Positions 46,444-57,122 of a DNA stretch of 64,000 nt are shown here, one piece after another; the stretch's first letter is position 1, and every line of letters starts with the position of its first letter. Position numbers and translations under genes: made by a program. Source of the stretch: Capronia americana (lineage: Eukaryota > Ascomycota > Eurotiomycetes > Chaetothyriales > Herpotrichiellaceae); the NCBI GenBank assembly GCA_016110215.1, contig JADWQD010000008.1, positions 372,001 through 436,000 on the forward strand. The letters are read 5' to 3'. The notes beneath the pieces were generated by a model. It had not been told where the DNA came from. It saw nothing but the letters and a program-made list of their open reading frames with translations, and did not search any database.

Positions 46444-47362
46444 TGCGGTGGATGTGAGAACCGTAGTCTCGGGCATCGCATTCACAAAATCTAGCACAGG
46501 ATCTAGCATCAAACAAACTCCGAAAGGGGCATTGTTGCTACTGCCCTCAAGCCGAGGACCGAAACATCGATATCTACCTCATACTCTGCAAGCAAAGCAT
46601 GCATGCTGCTCTCTCTTGCCCATTCATCCTCCCACGCCGAACATACGCGCCTCTTGCAGCACTCGCGATGTCACTCCTCACCTCATTACTGCCACCCTTT
46701 GTCCAGTATATTCTCCCCAAGACCATGGCACACCCTTGCCGGCCGACTGATTCCGGACTGGCAGGTCCTGTCGACGTGTTAGGTATGCTGTGACGGCCAG
46801 GAATGTTGCGAGAGACTTCTCTGGGCCCAGACCGTGCCGAACAGGAAGTTGGTATTACTAATGCATCCATCCAGCTGGTAAATTCTAGCAAGTGTATGCA
46901 TCCGCACTCGGAGGGATAACTGGCCAGGGCCCCCACCCTGAGCCCTGGTCAGGAAACTGTTGTCCCAAGCGTTTAAAATCACGTATGCGATGTTGATGAC
47001 GTGATTGTTCACGAAAGCATAGTTTAGCTGAAGGGTCGAGACAATCGAGGGAGCAGGATGACCCGGTAGTTCGCAGCTTTCCGCAACGAAGCGGAGGCTC
47101 CAGAGGCTGCTCTGGTTTCGCCGGACTGGCCTCTTGTGGTGTCGACGCGGTCATCTTCGCCAAGGCCACAATGCGATAATCGAGATCGGGATCAAGGGAG
47201 TGTTGATGGCGGTAGTCGAGCCACGACTGCAATGACCAAGGTTGATGTCGCCGGTCCATGAAGACCATACTCCTTAGGTGCCTCGCGAAGCCAGTGACCT
47301 GCTCGAAGAAGCACCCTTTCCGTGGTGAGGTTGGGTTACTTTCAACTGATTGAAACCTTGTC
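46444..47362. other. Convergent intergenic region between psy4 and wc-2
   Basis: About 920 bp between converging stops, holding both 3' ends. A minus-strand frame (46885-47412, 175 codons) overlaps the end of wc-2 in another frame and is more likely 3' UTR than a gene. Confidence 0.4.
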
Positions 47363-48913
47363 TCATATCGAGCCAGCAGAGCTAGATTGCTTAATGAGCG
47401 GAGGTGGTCCATGACTTTGGGGACTCGAACCCTTCGCTATTATTTCCTCCGTAGTCTCGTTTGCTGCCAGGTTAGCCTCTGCGCCGTTGTCTTCTGCACC
47501 ATCAAAAGCTGGCATGCAAACCCTCTTCTTCCTCTTCTCCCGCTTAGCCCAGCGTAGTCCACAGGCATTGCATAGAGTCTTTGGCCCATTGGGCCCTTTC
47601 CGCCACTCGGGACTGTCAAGCGTTCCGCAATCGGTACAGACATATTCGTCCGCAGATCTGACCTTTTTGTGCTTTTTGTCCATGTAGGAATACCGAGCGT
47701 CGGCCTTGTCGATGGGAATATGGATTCCCACATCGCCGCGGATGAGGGCCGGTGATGTTCCGCCGGTCGAGATGCCGTGAGAGCGTTCGCCTTCACGATA
47801 GCGCAGACCGGTCAGCATCTCGATGGAGTCAACGTGCGAGGAGCCTTCGTAGCGGGCCATTTTGTCGCGAATGCTGTCCGGGCGTGCAGAAGCGTTGGCC
47901 TCATCTAGAGCTTCTCGAGTTAAGGCCATGTTAGAGACCGTTGGTTTGGCGGGCGGTGGCATACCCCCATACTCGGGGTAAGCAGGTGTGGAGTTTACGG
48001 ACGGCGATTGTGACTGTACGTCCGCTGAATTTGATGACATGCGAGATAGACCACCAGAGGCTTGTTTGTGGTAATGTTCTTGCAATCCGTCCGCATCTTC
48101 GGCTTCCTCACGCTTAAGCGCGGCAATCCTAGCTTGTAGCCGGACATTCTCGATCTTGTGCTCCAGAAAGGAATCGAGTAATTCCGAGTTCCGTGTCGGA
48201 TAAGGCCTCGCCATCATGAAGAAGCCCCGGCAGTACCCTGCCCGTCCGACTGGAGGGGCACTTTGCTCAAGCAGGGTAGCCTCGTTGGAGATATGTGGAT
48301 GGCCATGGCATTCGAAAATGCAGTACTTGTCTTCAGCGGTGCGGAAACGGTGAAAGAACCTGAGAGCGTTCCCGGTGGCGATGCTCTCGTTGAACTCGCG
48401 AGAATATAAAGAAGAATCGTCTGGGTGGATAAATTCTGATACTGACTTCCCTATTAGGTCTTGCGGGTTGTATCCTGTGAGTTGTTTGGCAGACGGCGAG
48501 ACGTAGAGGATCCGGCCCTCGGGAGTCAAAATATACATCAAGTCTTTGAGCTCTTCGACCACCCGCTGGGACCAGTTTCGTCTCTTGGTAAAATCGGTCA
48601 ACGTGCTCGTACTTGTCGGATAGTGTCCGTTCTGGGCGGCAAAGTCAGTTGGTAAGGGTCCAGCACCCACGCCATTCATGGGCATGCTACTTTCAGGGTT
48701 TTCAGATTTGCTCGGGTGATCTGGAATCAAGCTTGGCTGAACGGACTCCATCCGATCGAAAACCGGAGGCGGCACCGAGGTCAGGTTGAGCGACAAGGCA
48801 GGGTCATAAATGGTCATGTCAGGATTGGTGACCAGTGACGGATCCAACAGGCCTGGCTGGAGGTTGAAAGTGGGATCCAACATAGAACCGGCGTTGGCCT
48901 GGAACGTGCCCAT
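47363..48913 (-). CDS. wc-2: White collar-2 / LreB GATA-PAS blue-light regulator
   Basis: Single exon, 517 aa from Met at 48913 (the frame is open 67 codons further upstream, but MGTFQANAGSMLDP is the natural start). A PAS domain spans about residues 114-230 (DLMYILTPEGRILYVSPSAKQLTGY, IHPDDSSLYSREF). A coiled segment follows (LEHKIENVRLQARIAALKREE). A GATA zinc finger lies at about 426-451, Cys-x2-Cys-x18-Cys-x2-Cys (CTDCGTLDSPEWRKGPNG), with the 18-residue loop typical of white-collar proteins, then a basic tail (WAKREKRKKR). With WC-1 it forms the light-sensing complex that binds light-response elements and drives light and clock genes. It has no LOV photocysteine signature, as expected for WC-2. 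It is divergent from rad50. Confidence 0.95.
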   Translation of the reverse strand: MGTFQANAGSMLDPTFNLQPGLLDPSLVTNPDMTIYDPALSLNLTSVPPPVFDRMESVQPSLIPDHPSKSENPESSMPMNGVGAGPLPTDFAAQNGHYPTSTSTLTDFTKRRNWSQRVVEELKDLMYILTPEGRILYVSPSAKQLTGYNPQDLIGKSVSEFIHPDDSSLYSREFNESIATGNALRFFHRFRTAEDKYCIFECHGHPHISNEATLLEQSAPPVGRAGYCRGFFMMARPYPTRNSELLDSFLEHKIENVRLQARIAALKREEAEDADGLQEHYHKQASGGLSRMSSNSADVQSQSPSVNSTPAYPEYGGMPPPAKPTVSNMALTREALDEANASARPDSIRDKMARYEGSSHVDSIEMLTGLRYREGERSHGISTGGTSPALIRGDVGIHIPIDKADARYSYMDKKHKKVRSADEYVCTDCGTLDSPEWRKGPNGPKTLCNACGLRWAKREKRKKRVCMPAFDGAEDNGAEANLAANETTEEIIAKGSSPQSHGPPPLIKQSSSAGSI

Positions 48914-49608
48914 TATGCACGGTCGAGCCAAAGAGTGGCGGGTCTCAGTATCGCATTGACGGCTGCGCGCAGCCTTTTCGTAATCTGACAATTCGATAAG
49001 CAACAGTCCGTCGGTACCAGCGCCAAGGAGACCTTGTTGGCAGACAACGGGCTTCCAACCAACGAAAAGTGCCTGAGCAGGCTTGGTTGAGAGGGAACGA
49101 GGCCCAAAATGCACGGCCTACAAGCATGCACAACGGAAAACACAGCCGAAAGCCTTGTAAGCGAATAGTCTGATACGACGGCGATGACTCGATCGAAAGT
49201 CTGATGGTTGCGATGGACGACGGAATCAAGATCTCGCGATGACACCGAGATCAGTCGATTGCCGCGTACGGTGAGCTGTTGCGCATGGCAGCCGCGGCTA
49301 CGGTGGACCAGTCGTTGTCGAGTGGCTGACGCGCTAAACTTCAAATGACGCAGGCAGCCACGCCTCACCCGGCTGGCTCAACGCGTTTCTTCACCTTCGT
49401 CTGAAGTGAGGCTCAAATTGTGGATGATCCCTGTGCATCACTCTGCCTGACAGAGAACAGAACTATAGAACTGACACGCGTTACTCTGCCTCGCTTTTGA
49501 TCATCTCATCCGCCTCTTCTTGAGGTCCAACCCCTCCTTACCGATGACCCATTCTTCCGCACCACTCGCAACTTGAGCAGCTGCTTTCGTCTTCCCACTT
49601 CGGCCAAG
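48914..49608. promoter_or_regulatory. Shared wc-2 / rad50 promoter with paired GATC-N3-CGAT motifs
   Basis: 695 bp between the two ATGs. GATCTCGCGAT (49230-49240) and GATCAGTCGAT (49249-49259) share the pattern GATC-N3-CGAT, 19 bp apart. Five CGAT cores fall between about 49180 and 49260. These resemble light-response elements bound by the white-collar complex (recalled consensus GATNC..CGATN), lying about 320-350 bp before wc-2 and 350-380 bp before rad50. Function is inference. Confidence 0.4.
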
Positions 49609-52600
49609 ATGTCACGACTTGCTCAGCTGAAGGTACAGGGTATCCGCTCGTTTGACAGCAGAGGCACGGGGCAGTACATCAGATTTGAGACCCCATTGAC
49701 TCTCATTGTCGGCCAGAATGGCTCTGGGAAAACGACCATCATCGAATGCCTCAAATATGCCTTCACTGGAATGCAGCCTCCAAATACCAAAGGCGGTGCC
49801 TTTGTGCACGACCCCAAGCTGAACAGCGAAACTCAAGTCAAGGCGCTGGTCGCAGTCTCCTTCAGGTCGGCCGACGGCTCGGCTATTACAGTCACTCGAC
49901 GCCTCGAACTGAACGTGGGAAAAGTCAAGCGTGAGTTGAAAACCTTGGAATCGTCACTCTCCGTGAGTAGGCGGGGTGAAAAAACTGCCTTGTCCTCTAG
50001 GGTGGCCAACTTGGATGTGATCCTTCCACAATACCTCGGCGTGTCCACTGCCGTTATTGACAATGTCATCTTCTGCCATCAAGACGAAAGCTTTTGGCCC
50101 CTCAGTGAGCCTGGCACATTAAAGAAGAAATTTGATGAGATTTTCGAGGCACAGAAGTACACAAAAGCGATTGCCAACATAAAGGACATCCAGAAAAAGC
50201 AGAAGATAGAACTGGACAAGTACAAGCTTCTGGAGGACCATGCCAAGGTTGACAAAGACCGCGCAATTAAAACTCAACAGAGGAAGGACAAGCTCTCAGA
50301 AGATGTTGACGCCCTGCGGAAGAAGAGCGAGGATTTGGAGAGACGGATGTCCCATGCTCGAAGGATGGCAGATGAGACTTGGAGGAAGGGGGAAGAATAC
50401 GCAAAAATCCTCGGAACGCTTGAGGGAAAGCGCATCGAGGCTCAAGGCAAACAGTCTACCATTGACGACCTTCAGATGCATCTCGAAGAAGTCGGTGAGA
50501 CCGACGAGTGGCTGCGCACCACTCTAGAACAGTTCGATGCTCGCCAGGAAGAATTACAGGACGAGGTGCGCAAGAAGAAGGGAGATTACCTTGAGCAAGA
50601 AGATCAGATGAAAGCGCTCAGCAGACAGCGAGAGGAGAAAGTGAGATTAAAGGGCAAGTACGAAGAAGAAAAGGAGGCCCATGAAAGACAACTTGCACGA
50701 CGGAAGGACATGGTCAGGGAAGTGGCTGCCAAACATCAAATCCGTGAGTACGAGTATCTTGACGACGAGAGTCAAGTGGAAGACTTCTTGCTCAAGATCA
50801 GAAAAATCTCGAAGCAGCAGAAGGACGCCCTCGATCGGGCGAAGCATGAACATACCACACAGCGACGTGAGGCTCAATCGCATGTCAATAAGTTGACTGA
50901 GCGAAAAACTGCACTCCGGGACCAGAGAGCTAGCGCAAGGAAGCAGATGGACTCGAACGACCGAGAAGCCGGAGAGTTCCAGCGAAAAGTCGATCAAATT
51001 GTGTTCGACGAGGGCAGCAAAGCTGTGGCCGAGTCGAGGCTCGAGGATCTCGCCAAGGAGCTCGAGAAGACTCGTGCGGCTGCAGAAGCTGCTGCTTGGA
51101 ACGACAAGCTCCAGAACGCAAATGCAGAGCTCCGAGGATTTGAGGAGGTCAGCTCGAGGTTAAGTGCTGAGCTGGTCCAGTCGACAAAGAAAGCTGCCGA
51201 ATTGGCAAGATTGTCCCATCTCAAGCAAGAGTTGAAGGAGCGACAGCAGCGCCTGGAAACACTTTTGGCCGCTCACCGAGATAACATTTCCACTCTTCTC
51301 GGTAGCGATCACGAATGGGATGCTGGTACAGTCGAAGAGTTTCATCGAGAGGTTCTTCGAAATGCGGCAAACGACGCTGTTACCGCGGAGCGAAAGAGAG
51401 ATGGGATCAGCCGGGATTTGGAGCAGTTACAGTTCAGGCAGAACACTCTTCGAAAAGATCTTTCCCGTAAGAAGGCTGAGGCGGGCAAGTGCGAAAAACA
51501 AATCCACGCTGTGGTCGAAGGAGGTGCCGAAGCATATGACGAGGCCCTCGAACAGGCACAGAAAACTGTGGATGAAGCCAGAGTCAACAGTTCAGGTTGG
51601 AGTGGCCTTCACGACTATTTCCAGAGTGTCTTAGAGGCAGCGGGCCGCGAGCACAAGCCAGCTTGCAGGACGTGCATGCGAGCTTTTGCGCCTAACAGCG
51701 AAGCCTTGGCCAAATTTCAACAACGCATCCGGACCTACATCTCGGATACGGAAGAGAAGGCGAAGCAGTTCGATCCCTCTGCAGCTGAAGCCGACTACAA
51801 GCGAGTTCTTGATCTGGGAGTTGTCCGCGACACCTGGAAGAAGCTTGTCGAATCGGAAATCCCGGCAGCCGAGAAGGATCTGCGAGACCTTGACTCTGAG
51901 CGACAATTGTTGCTCTCGAAGCTGGAGCATCATGATAAGGCAGTCGTACAGAGTCAGCAAGTCAAACGTGATCTCGAGTCAATTAGCCAGACAGTGGCCT
52001 CCATCGGTAAATGCGACGGCGAAATCAAAACTCTTACTCGCCAGGTCGAGGAGCTTTCTGCCAAAAAAAGCCAGCAAATGGCCGGGCGGACCTTGGAAGA
52101 GATCCAAGAGGAGCTCAACACTACTGCTCAAAACTCTCGAGGCGCCCAAAACATCATCAATCGGCTGAGAAGCGAGCAAGAGCAGTCTCGAGCGAGCATC
52201 TCCAGCATGGAGCTCGAGTTACGCGATCTCAAGAGCAAACTGGAAAACATTGGGTTCCAACTCGAGAAGAAGGCTTCTCTGGTTGCCCGTGTGAAAGAAT
52301 TCCGTGCTATGAACGAAAAGCAGAAAGACATCACGGAGTCGCTCACCAAGGAAATGGAGGAACTGGATCCTCAGATCTTGACGGCTCAGGCCAAGTACGA
52401 CGACATCGATCAACGTGCCGCTGTCAAAGAACGAGAATTATCTGACGAGCTGTCCCGGTTAGGCGACAGCATCAACAATCTTGATATTCTCAACGACCAG
52501 ATTCAATCCTACCTTGACCGTGACTGCCCCAACCAGCTGGCACGCGTCGATCGAGAACTGAAGGATCTCGAGCAGGAATTCGACGGTCTTCAGAACGAGC

Positions 52601-53532
52601 ACAAACGACTCACAAGCGAGATCAACAAAATTAACGACCGAATCAAGGACGGAGAGACTACCCGGAGACGCTACTCCGACAACCTTCGCCACCGGCAAGA
52701 GACGCGGGCTCTCGCTCGTCTGCAGGAAGAGATTGCAGAGCTTGAAAGTCACAATGCCGAGGTCGACCGCGATCGGTTCCAGCAGGAGTCTCAGAAGTAT
52801 AGCATGGAGTACAACAAACTCAACGCGCAGCAGGCGGGGGTGATGGGTGAAATGAAGTCAAAGGACGTCCAGCTCAAGGAAATCTTGGAAGACTATCAGC
52901 AAGATCTGAGGGATGCACCGCAGCGGTACAAAGAGGCCCACATCAAGGTCGAGACAACCAAAGCGGCCGTAGAGGACCTGGGACGCTACGGAGGGGCTTT
53001 GGACAAGGCGATCATGAAATACCATGGCCTCAAGATGGATGAGATCAACGCCATCATCGAGGAACTCTGGCGCAAGACATATCGTGGTACCGATGTCGAC
53101 AGCATCATGATCAAAGCGGAGAACGAGCAGACGCGAAGCAATCGGTCTTACAACTACCGCGTCGTCATGGTCAAGCGAGGCGCAGAAATGGACATGCGAG
53201 GGCGCTGCAGCGCTGGCCAGAAGGTTCTAGCCAGCATCATTATTCGATTGGCATTGGCGGAGTGTTTCAGCGCCAGTTGTGGATTGATTGCGCTAGACGA
53301 GCCGACCACCAACCTTGACCGCGAAAACATCGAAAGTTTGGCGCAGTCGCTGAAGGAGATCATCGAATACCGACAACAACAAAAGAACTTCCAGCTGGTT
53401 GTGATCACCCACGACGAAGACTTTTTGCGGCAAATGGAATGTTCCAAATTCACGGGGACTTATTATCGGGTGTCGAGGGATTCGGCGCAAAACTCGGTTA
53501 TTGAGCGACAGAGCATCGCAGAAGTCTTGTGA
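49609..53532 (+). CDS. rad50: Rad50 DNA double-strand-break repair ATPase
   Basis: Single exon of about 1307 aa from Met at 49609 (MSRLAQLKVQGIRSF); an in-frame upstream ATG at 49573 would add 12 residues and is less likely. N-terminal ATPase lobe: Walker A GQNGSGKTT (35-43), Q-loop region CHQDESFWPL. Two long coiled-coil arms flank the zinc hook CxxC at Cys686 and Cys689 (ACRTCMRAF), which joins two Rad50 molecules through zinc. C-terminal lobe: signature motif SAGQKVLAS, Walker B LIALDEPTTNLD (catalytic Glu1231) and the H-loop (VITHDEDFLRQM). The length matches fungal Rad50. With Mre11 and Nbs1/Xrs2 it tethers and processes broken DNA ends in the nucleus and activates Tel1. Divergent from wc-2. 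Confidence 0.97.
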   Translation: MSRLAQLKVQGIRSFDSRGTGQYIRFETPLTLIVGQNGSGKTTIIECLKYAFTGMQPPNTKGGAFVHDPKLNSETQVKALVAVSFRSADGSAITVTRRLELNVGKVKRELKTLESSLSVSRRGEKTALSSRVANLDVILPQYLGVSTAVIDNVIFCHQDESFWPLSEPGTLKKKFDEIFEAQKYTKAIANIKDIQKKQKIELDKYKLLEDHAKVDKDRAIKTQQRKDKLSEDVDALRKKSEDLERRMSHARRMADETWRKGEEYAKILGTLEGKRIEAQGKQSTIDDLQMHLEEVGETDEWLRTTLEQFDARQEELQDEVRKKKGDYLEQEDQMKALSRQREEKVRLKGKYEEEKEAHERQLARRKDMVREVAAKHQIREYEYLDDESQVEDFLLKIRKISKQQKDALDRAKHEHTTQRREAQSHVNKLTERKTALRDQRASARKQMDSNDREAGEFQRKVDQIVFDEGSKAVAESRLEDLAKELEKTRAAAEAAAWNDKLQNANAELRGFEEVSSRLSAELVQSTKKAAELARLSHLKQELKERQQRLETLLAAHRDNISTLLGSDHEWDAGTVEEFHREVLRNAANDAVTAERKRDGISRDLEQLQFRQNTLRKDLSRKKAEAGKCEKQIHAVVEGGAEAYDEALEQAQKTVDEARVNSSGWSGLHDYFQSVLEAAGREHKPACRTCMRAFAPNSEALAKFQQRIRTYISDTEEKAKQFDPSAAEADYKRVLDLGVVRDTWKKLVESEIPAAEKDLRDLDSERQLLLSKLEHHDKAVVQSQQVKRDLESISQTVASIGKCDGEIKTLTRQVEELSAKKSQQMAGRTLEEIQEELNTTAQNSRGAQNIINRLRSEQEQSRASISSMELELRDLKSKLENIGFQLEKKASLVARVKEFRAMNEKQKDITESLTKEMEELDPQILTAQAKYDDIDQRAAVKERELSDELSRLGDSINNLDILNDQIQSYLDRDCPNQLARVDRELKDLEQEFDGLQNEHKRLTSEINKINDRIKDGETTRRRYSDNLRHRQETRALARLQEEIAELESHNAEVDRDRFQQESQKYSMEYNKLNAQQAGVMGEMKSKDVQLKEILEDYQQDLRDAPQRYKEAHIKVETTKAAVEDLGRYGGALDKAIMKYHGLKMDEINAIIEELWRKTYRGTDVDSIMIKAENEQTRSNRSYNYRVVMVKRGAEMDMRGRCSAGQKVLASIIIRLALAECFSASCGLIALDEPTTNLDRENIESLAQSLKEIIEYRQQQKNFQLVVITHDEDFLRQMECSKFTGTYYRVSRDSAQNSVIERQSIAEVL

Positions 53533-55196
53533 GCGATGCCTGATATTCAGGCAGCCGTGTCCAACAAGACCAAGCGGGTGCCGGAAGAGCCTGTGATGGC
53601 CGCCACATGCACGCTGATCATTCGCCGTGCCTATGATACCTGGCGGACGTGTTCATTCGCAGCTGACGTGTCTGTGCTGCGCCTTCTGCAAAATTAATAC
53701 CGAGTGTTCCAGGCGTTGTGCCTAGCGAGTTGTTGAGGGCAAGCGAGGGTGAGACACTGTAAGATACCTAGCAAAAGAATACTGCACCAAGATGTGCTGT
53801 TCAGGCGCTGCCAGCACGTGGATTTAAAGTGTTGGGCTGGAAGCCACAGTGGCGGCTGGGGCTGGCATTGGCTGGCCGACGGCGCCAGTGGCTGCCTCTG
53901 CAAGGAACCATGACCAGGAACCAGGGGTTGGAGGGTGGCAGGGTGGAGGATCTTCACACGGTGAGGGTAAGTAAGCGAGGCAGTGCTCCGCGCAACACGA
54001 GGTGCAGGAAAGCACTGTTATTGTTTACATACGGTCATGTCTTTCCATGAATGCATCTGTCCTACCTCCACTTGAGTTGTTCAAGCAAACAATGCAAATG
54101 CCGTGAAGGATGTCGTACCAGCGGTGTTGTGGTCACCCGACACGGCTTCGCGGGTTCCTTTAGAATTGCGAAATGATGGTTGGTTGTGGCCAGCATCGAT
54201 GACGAACCTGAGAAACTGGTGAAGAGAAGGTGAACAAAAGGTGAACCAACACTGGCTTGGCAGGACAGCGACACTTTAGGCACTTCCTCCGAGTTGTTTT
54301 CCTGTTCAATGATGATCAGCGCCGACTACTTGAAACGTTAGCCAACCTTCTTAGCCTCATCCACCTGGTTGCTGTCCTCGCTATCCTTGCTATCCTCGCT
54401 GTCTCTGCCATGGCAGTCCTTGAGCAGTCACGAGTTACGGGTGGGCCTGTGTCTCGCCTCGCCTCCTCCCTTCCTCCCTTCACCCCTCCCCGCAAGCATA
54501 ACCCCAGGGTAGCACCACTTGGGCGACCTGCTATGTCACATGCTTGCCGGCCAATCGTAATATGGGGTGGACCACTGAGCTTCAAATGAGTGGCTTCTGT
54601 GCTCATCACCAGCTCCATGCTGGCCCACATATTCTCGTCCTCAACTGCCAACAGCTTGAATAGACGACCACTCAGCCCAACCAGTCGATCCACGAGCTCC
54701 AGCTTTCTATATCCACAGCTTCAGGAACAGAGACCAAGCTGGCACGCTCCCTTTGATTAGGTGAAAAGAATACCCCATCGAATGCGGATCCCTTCGATGT
54801 GCGGCCATGGCCACCGTCATTTTGTGTGCCCGTATCCATCAACCCACATTGATCGAATACCCCGGAGGACGACGTGTTCGACTACTCTTACTCGGGTCCT
54901 TTTCTATACCACATGATACCTCTAGCCCCTCGTGACATCCCTAAGCTGTTTTCCCCTCACATTCCCTTTGGGACTGCTGCTTCTGCACCAACCAAGTCGA
55001 GAGCAACGTCGTCATTGACCGTTTGCTTCGCGTGCATACCCTCCGAGTTCTCAAGCGAAAGGTTACACGGCGGGAAGGCGTTGTTTGACCTCCAAATTTG
55101 GTCCCTTTGTCCCGGCAGAGTACGCTTCAGTGATTTATACCGGAGCTCGAGCTGCCGCTCCTCCTGTTCCTTCCCTTACCATCTTCACATAGCATC
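53533..55196. other. Intergenic region between rad50 and the glucanase gene
   Basis: About 1.66 kb: the rad50 3' end and the glucanase promoter. Frames on both strands (e.g. 54257-54589, 54316-54693) have no family resemblance. Possible stress-type CCCCT words occur near 54925 and 54953, too common to count on. Confidence 0.4.
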
Positions 55197-56545
55197 ATGC
55201 TGGCTGCCAAAGCTTTCCTTGTCGCTCTCACAGCTACCGTGGTAGGCAGGTAAGTCGCCCAAACCCTATCACTGGCTCTCACGTATTGACATCTGCCACC
55301 AGTTCGCCCTTGGCAAAGCGTCAGTTCTCATATGGATCAACGCCGGTAAGAGGTGTCAATATCGGAGGCTGGCTGGTGGTGGAGCCGTGGATAACGCCGT
55401 CCATTTTCAATCAATTTGGCGGTGGTGTGGTCGACGAATACACGTTGACCCAACGAGTACCCAATGCAAGGGACATCCTTCACGCCCACTGGGACAGTTG
55501 GGTGTCCCTGGCCGACTTCCAGAAAATTGCCGACAATGGCTTCAACTCGATCCGGATCCCTATAGGATACTGGGCCTTCCAGAAGTATGGAGGTGATCCC
55601 TACATTCAAGGCGCAGCAGACTACCTAGACCAAGCCATAGGTTGGGCTCGTCAGACCGGACTTAAAGTCTGGATCGATCTGCATGGTGAGCGGAAATGGT
55701 CTCGAGAACGGAGGCAACGGATCAAGAGCTGACCTTCCTGTCTGACAGGCGCACCGCTTTCACAGAACGGACAGGACAACTCTGGTCAACTGACCGCGTC
55801 ACCAGGCTGGACGTCTGGTAACTCTGTCGGTGCTACACTCGGTGTCATAGGCCAGATTTCCGACAAGTACGGCAGCTCAGACTATGCAGATGTGATCTCT
55901 GGCATCGAGCTTTTGAACGAACCCCGGATGAGCGCTCTACCAGGCGGCCGAGGCGCAACTCAAGCGTACTATCAATCAGGCTTCGACGTCGTCCGGCGCG
56001 CAGGTCAGACGCCGGTCGTCATCCACGACGGCTTCGCCGCTCCATCGTCGTGGAACGGATTCCTCACCGGCCAGGGGACTTCCGGCGCCATTGTCGACCA
56101 CCACGAATACCAGACCTTCACTGACGAACTCGTGGCACTGAGCCCCGAGGAACACGTCGGCTACGTCTACTCCAACGCCGCCTCGTGGGCGCAGGGCCAG
56201 GACAAATTCATCGTCGCCGGCGAATGGACCGCCGCCATGACCGACTGCGCGCCCGCCATCAACGGCTACGGCATCGGCGCGCGCTACGACGGCACCTACT
56301 CGACCCGCAACGCGGACGGAAGCTACACCAGCTCCGCGTACGTCGGGTCGTGCGGGCGCATCAACTTCATCGACCAATGGAGCGACTACAACAAGACGAC
56401 GACGAGGAACTACATCCGCGCGCAGCTCGACGTCTTCGAGTCCCAAATCCAGGGCTGGTTCTTCTGGAACTTCAAGACCGAGGCGACGGCCGAGTGGGAT
56501 CTGTTCCGGCTCATCGACGCTGGTGTCTGGCCTGGCTTGGATTGA
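55197..56545 (+). CDS. exg1: Secreted exo-1,3-beta-glucanase, GH5_9
   Basis: Three exons (55197-55249, 55303-55685, 55749-56545; introns of 53 and 63 bp) give about 410 aa. Residues 1-17 are a signal peptide (MLAAKAFLVALTATVVG), followed by a Kex2-type site (Lys23-Arg24) before the mature enzyme. The family start VRGVNIGGWLVVEPWITPSIF is intact. The acid/base is Glu203 (ELLNEP) and the nucleophile Glu304 (VAGEWTAA); VDHHEYQTFTD lies between them. The C-terminal WFFWNFKTEATAEWDLFRLID is typical. It cuts glucose from the ends of beta-1,3-glucan in the wall, for remodelling or nutrition. There is no GPI signal or membrane anchor, so it is likely free or loosely wall-bound. Both splice junctions restore conserved motifs (SSPLAKR, DLHGAPLSQNG). 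Confidence 0.95.
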
Positions 56546-57122
56546 CTTGGCATTGGGTTCATGACTCACGACTCTCTCTCCCCCCTCTCGCTTCCCTGCA
56601 TGCATGCATACATACATACATTTACTCGTATGTATACGCAGGAGCATGATGAGATGGCAGGGTCGGCCGGTGACTGGATCTGTTGGCATCACAGCATGGC
56701 ACAACTAGCAGAGCATAGGGGGACGGTGCAATGTAATCATGATCGCTAGTCTTCAGGGGGATTCCAACCAGGGGAGCGTTGGGTAACGTAACATAGGTAG
56801 CATAGCACAGCTTCGCACACAAAGCATCACGAATGAATGTAATGAGGCGGCGAAAAGTCGAAATGCATGACCAGCACAGCTTTCGAAGCCGCTCATCTTA
56901 TCGTCTTGTGCCATCATGCGTGTGCGTTAGGACTTTTGCTCCATCAAGAGGGCGCTCTGCCGCTCTACTGTACTGTAGCAGGGATGTTCTAAGGGCGATA
57001 CCGTGCCTTGCCTTGCCTACGCAACCCCAATACGACCATGGAATACCGACAAAATCGCTCTAGAAACCCAGGCACGAAAACAATGCCCTCCGCATCGATC
57101 ATAATCGTGATCACGTCCGCCT
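56546..57122. other. Convergent intergenic region after the glucanase gene
   Basis: About 580 bp between converging stops. Contains a CATG/CATA microsatellite near 56598-56625 (CATGCATGCATACATACATA) and TACTGTACTGTA at 56966-56977. No supported gene. Confidence 0.45.

Noticed and set aside
46885..47412. 175-codon minus-strand frame overlapping the end of wc-2
   Set aside because: Different frame from wc-2, no family resemblance, position fits 3' UTR.
47405..47435. GGGTTCGAGTCCCC, resembling a tRNA B-box
   Set aside because: Lies in wc-2 coding sequence on the same strand; the flanking bases do not form a T-arm stem.
55976..56704. 242-codon minus-strand frame
   Set aside because: Antisense to the glucanase's last exon; Val/Asp/Arg-rich translation with no family resemblance.
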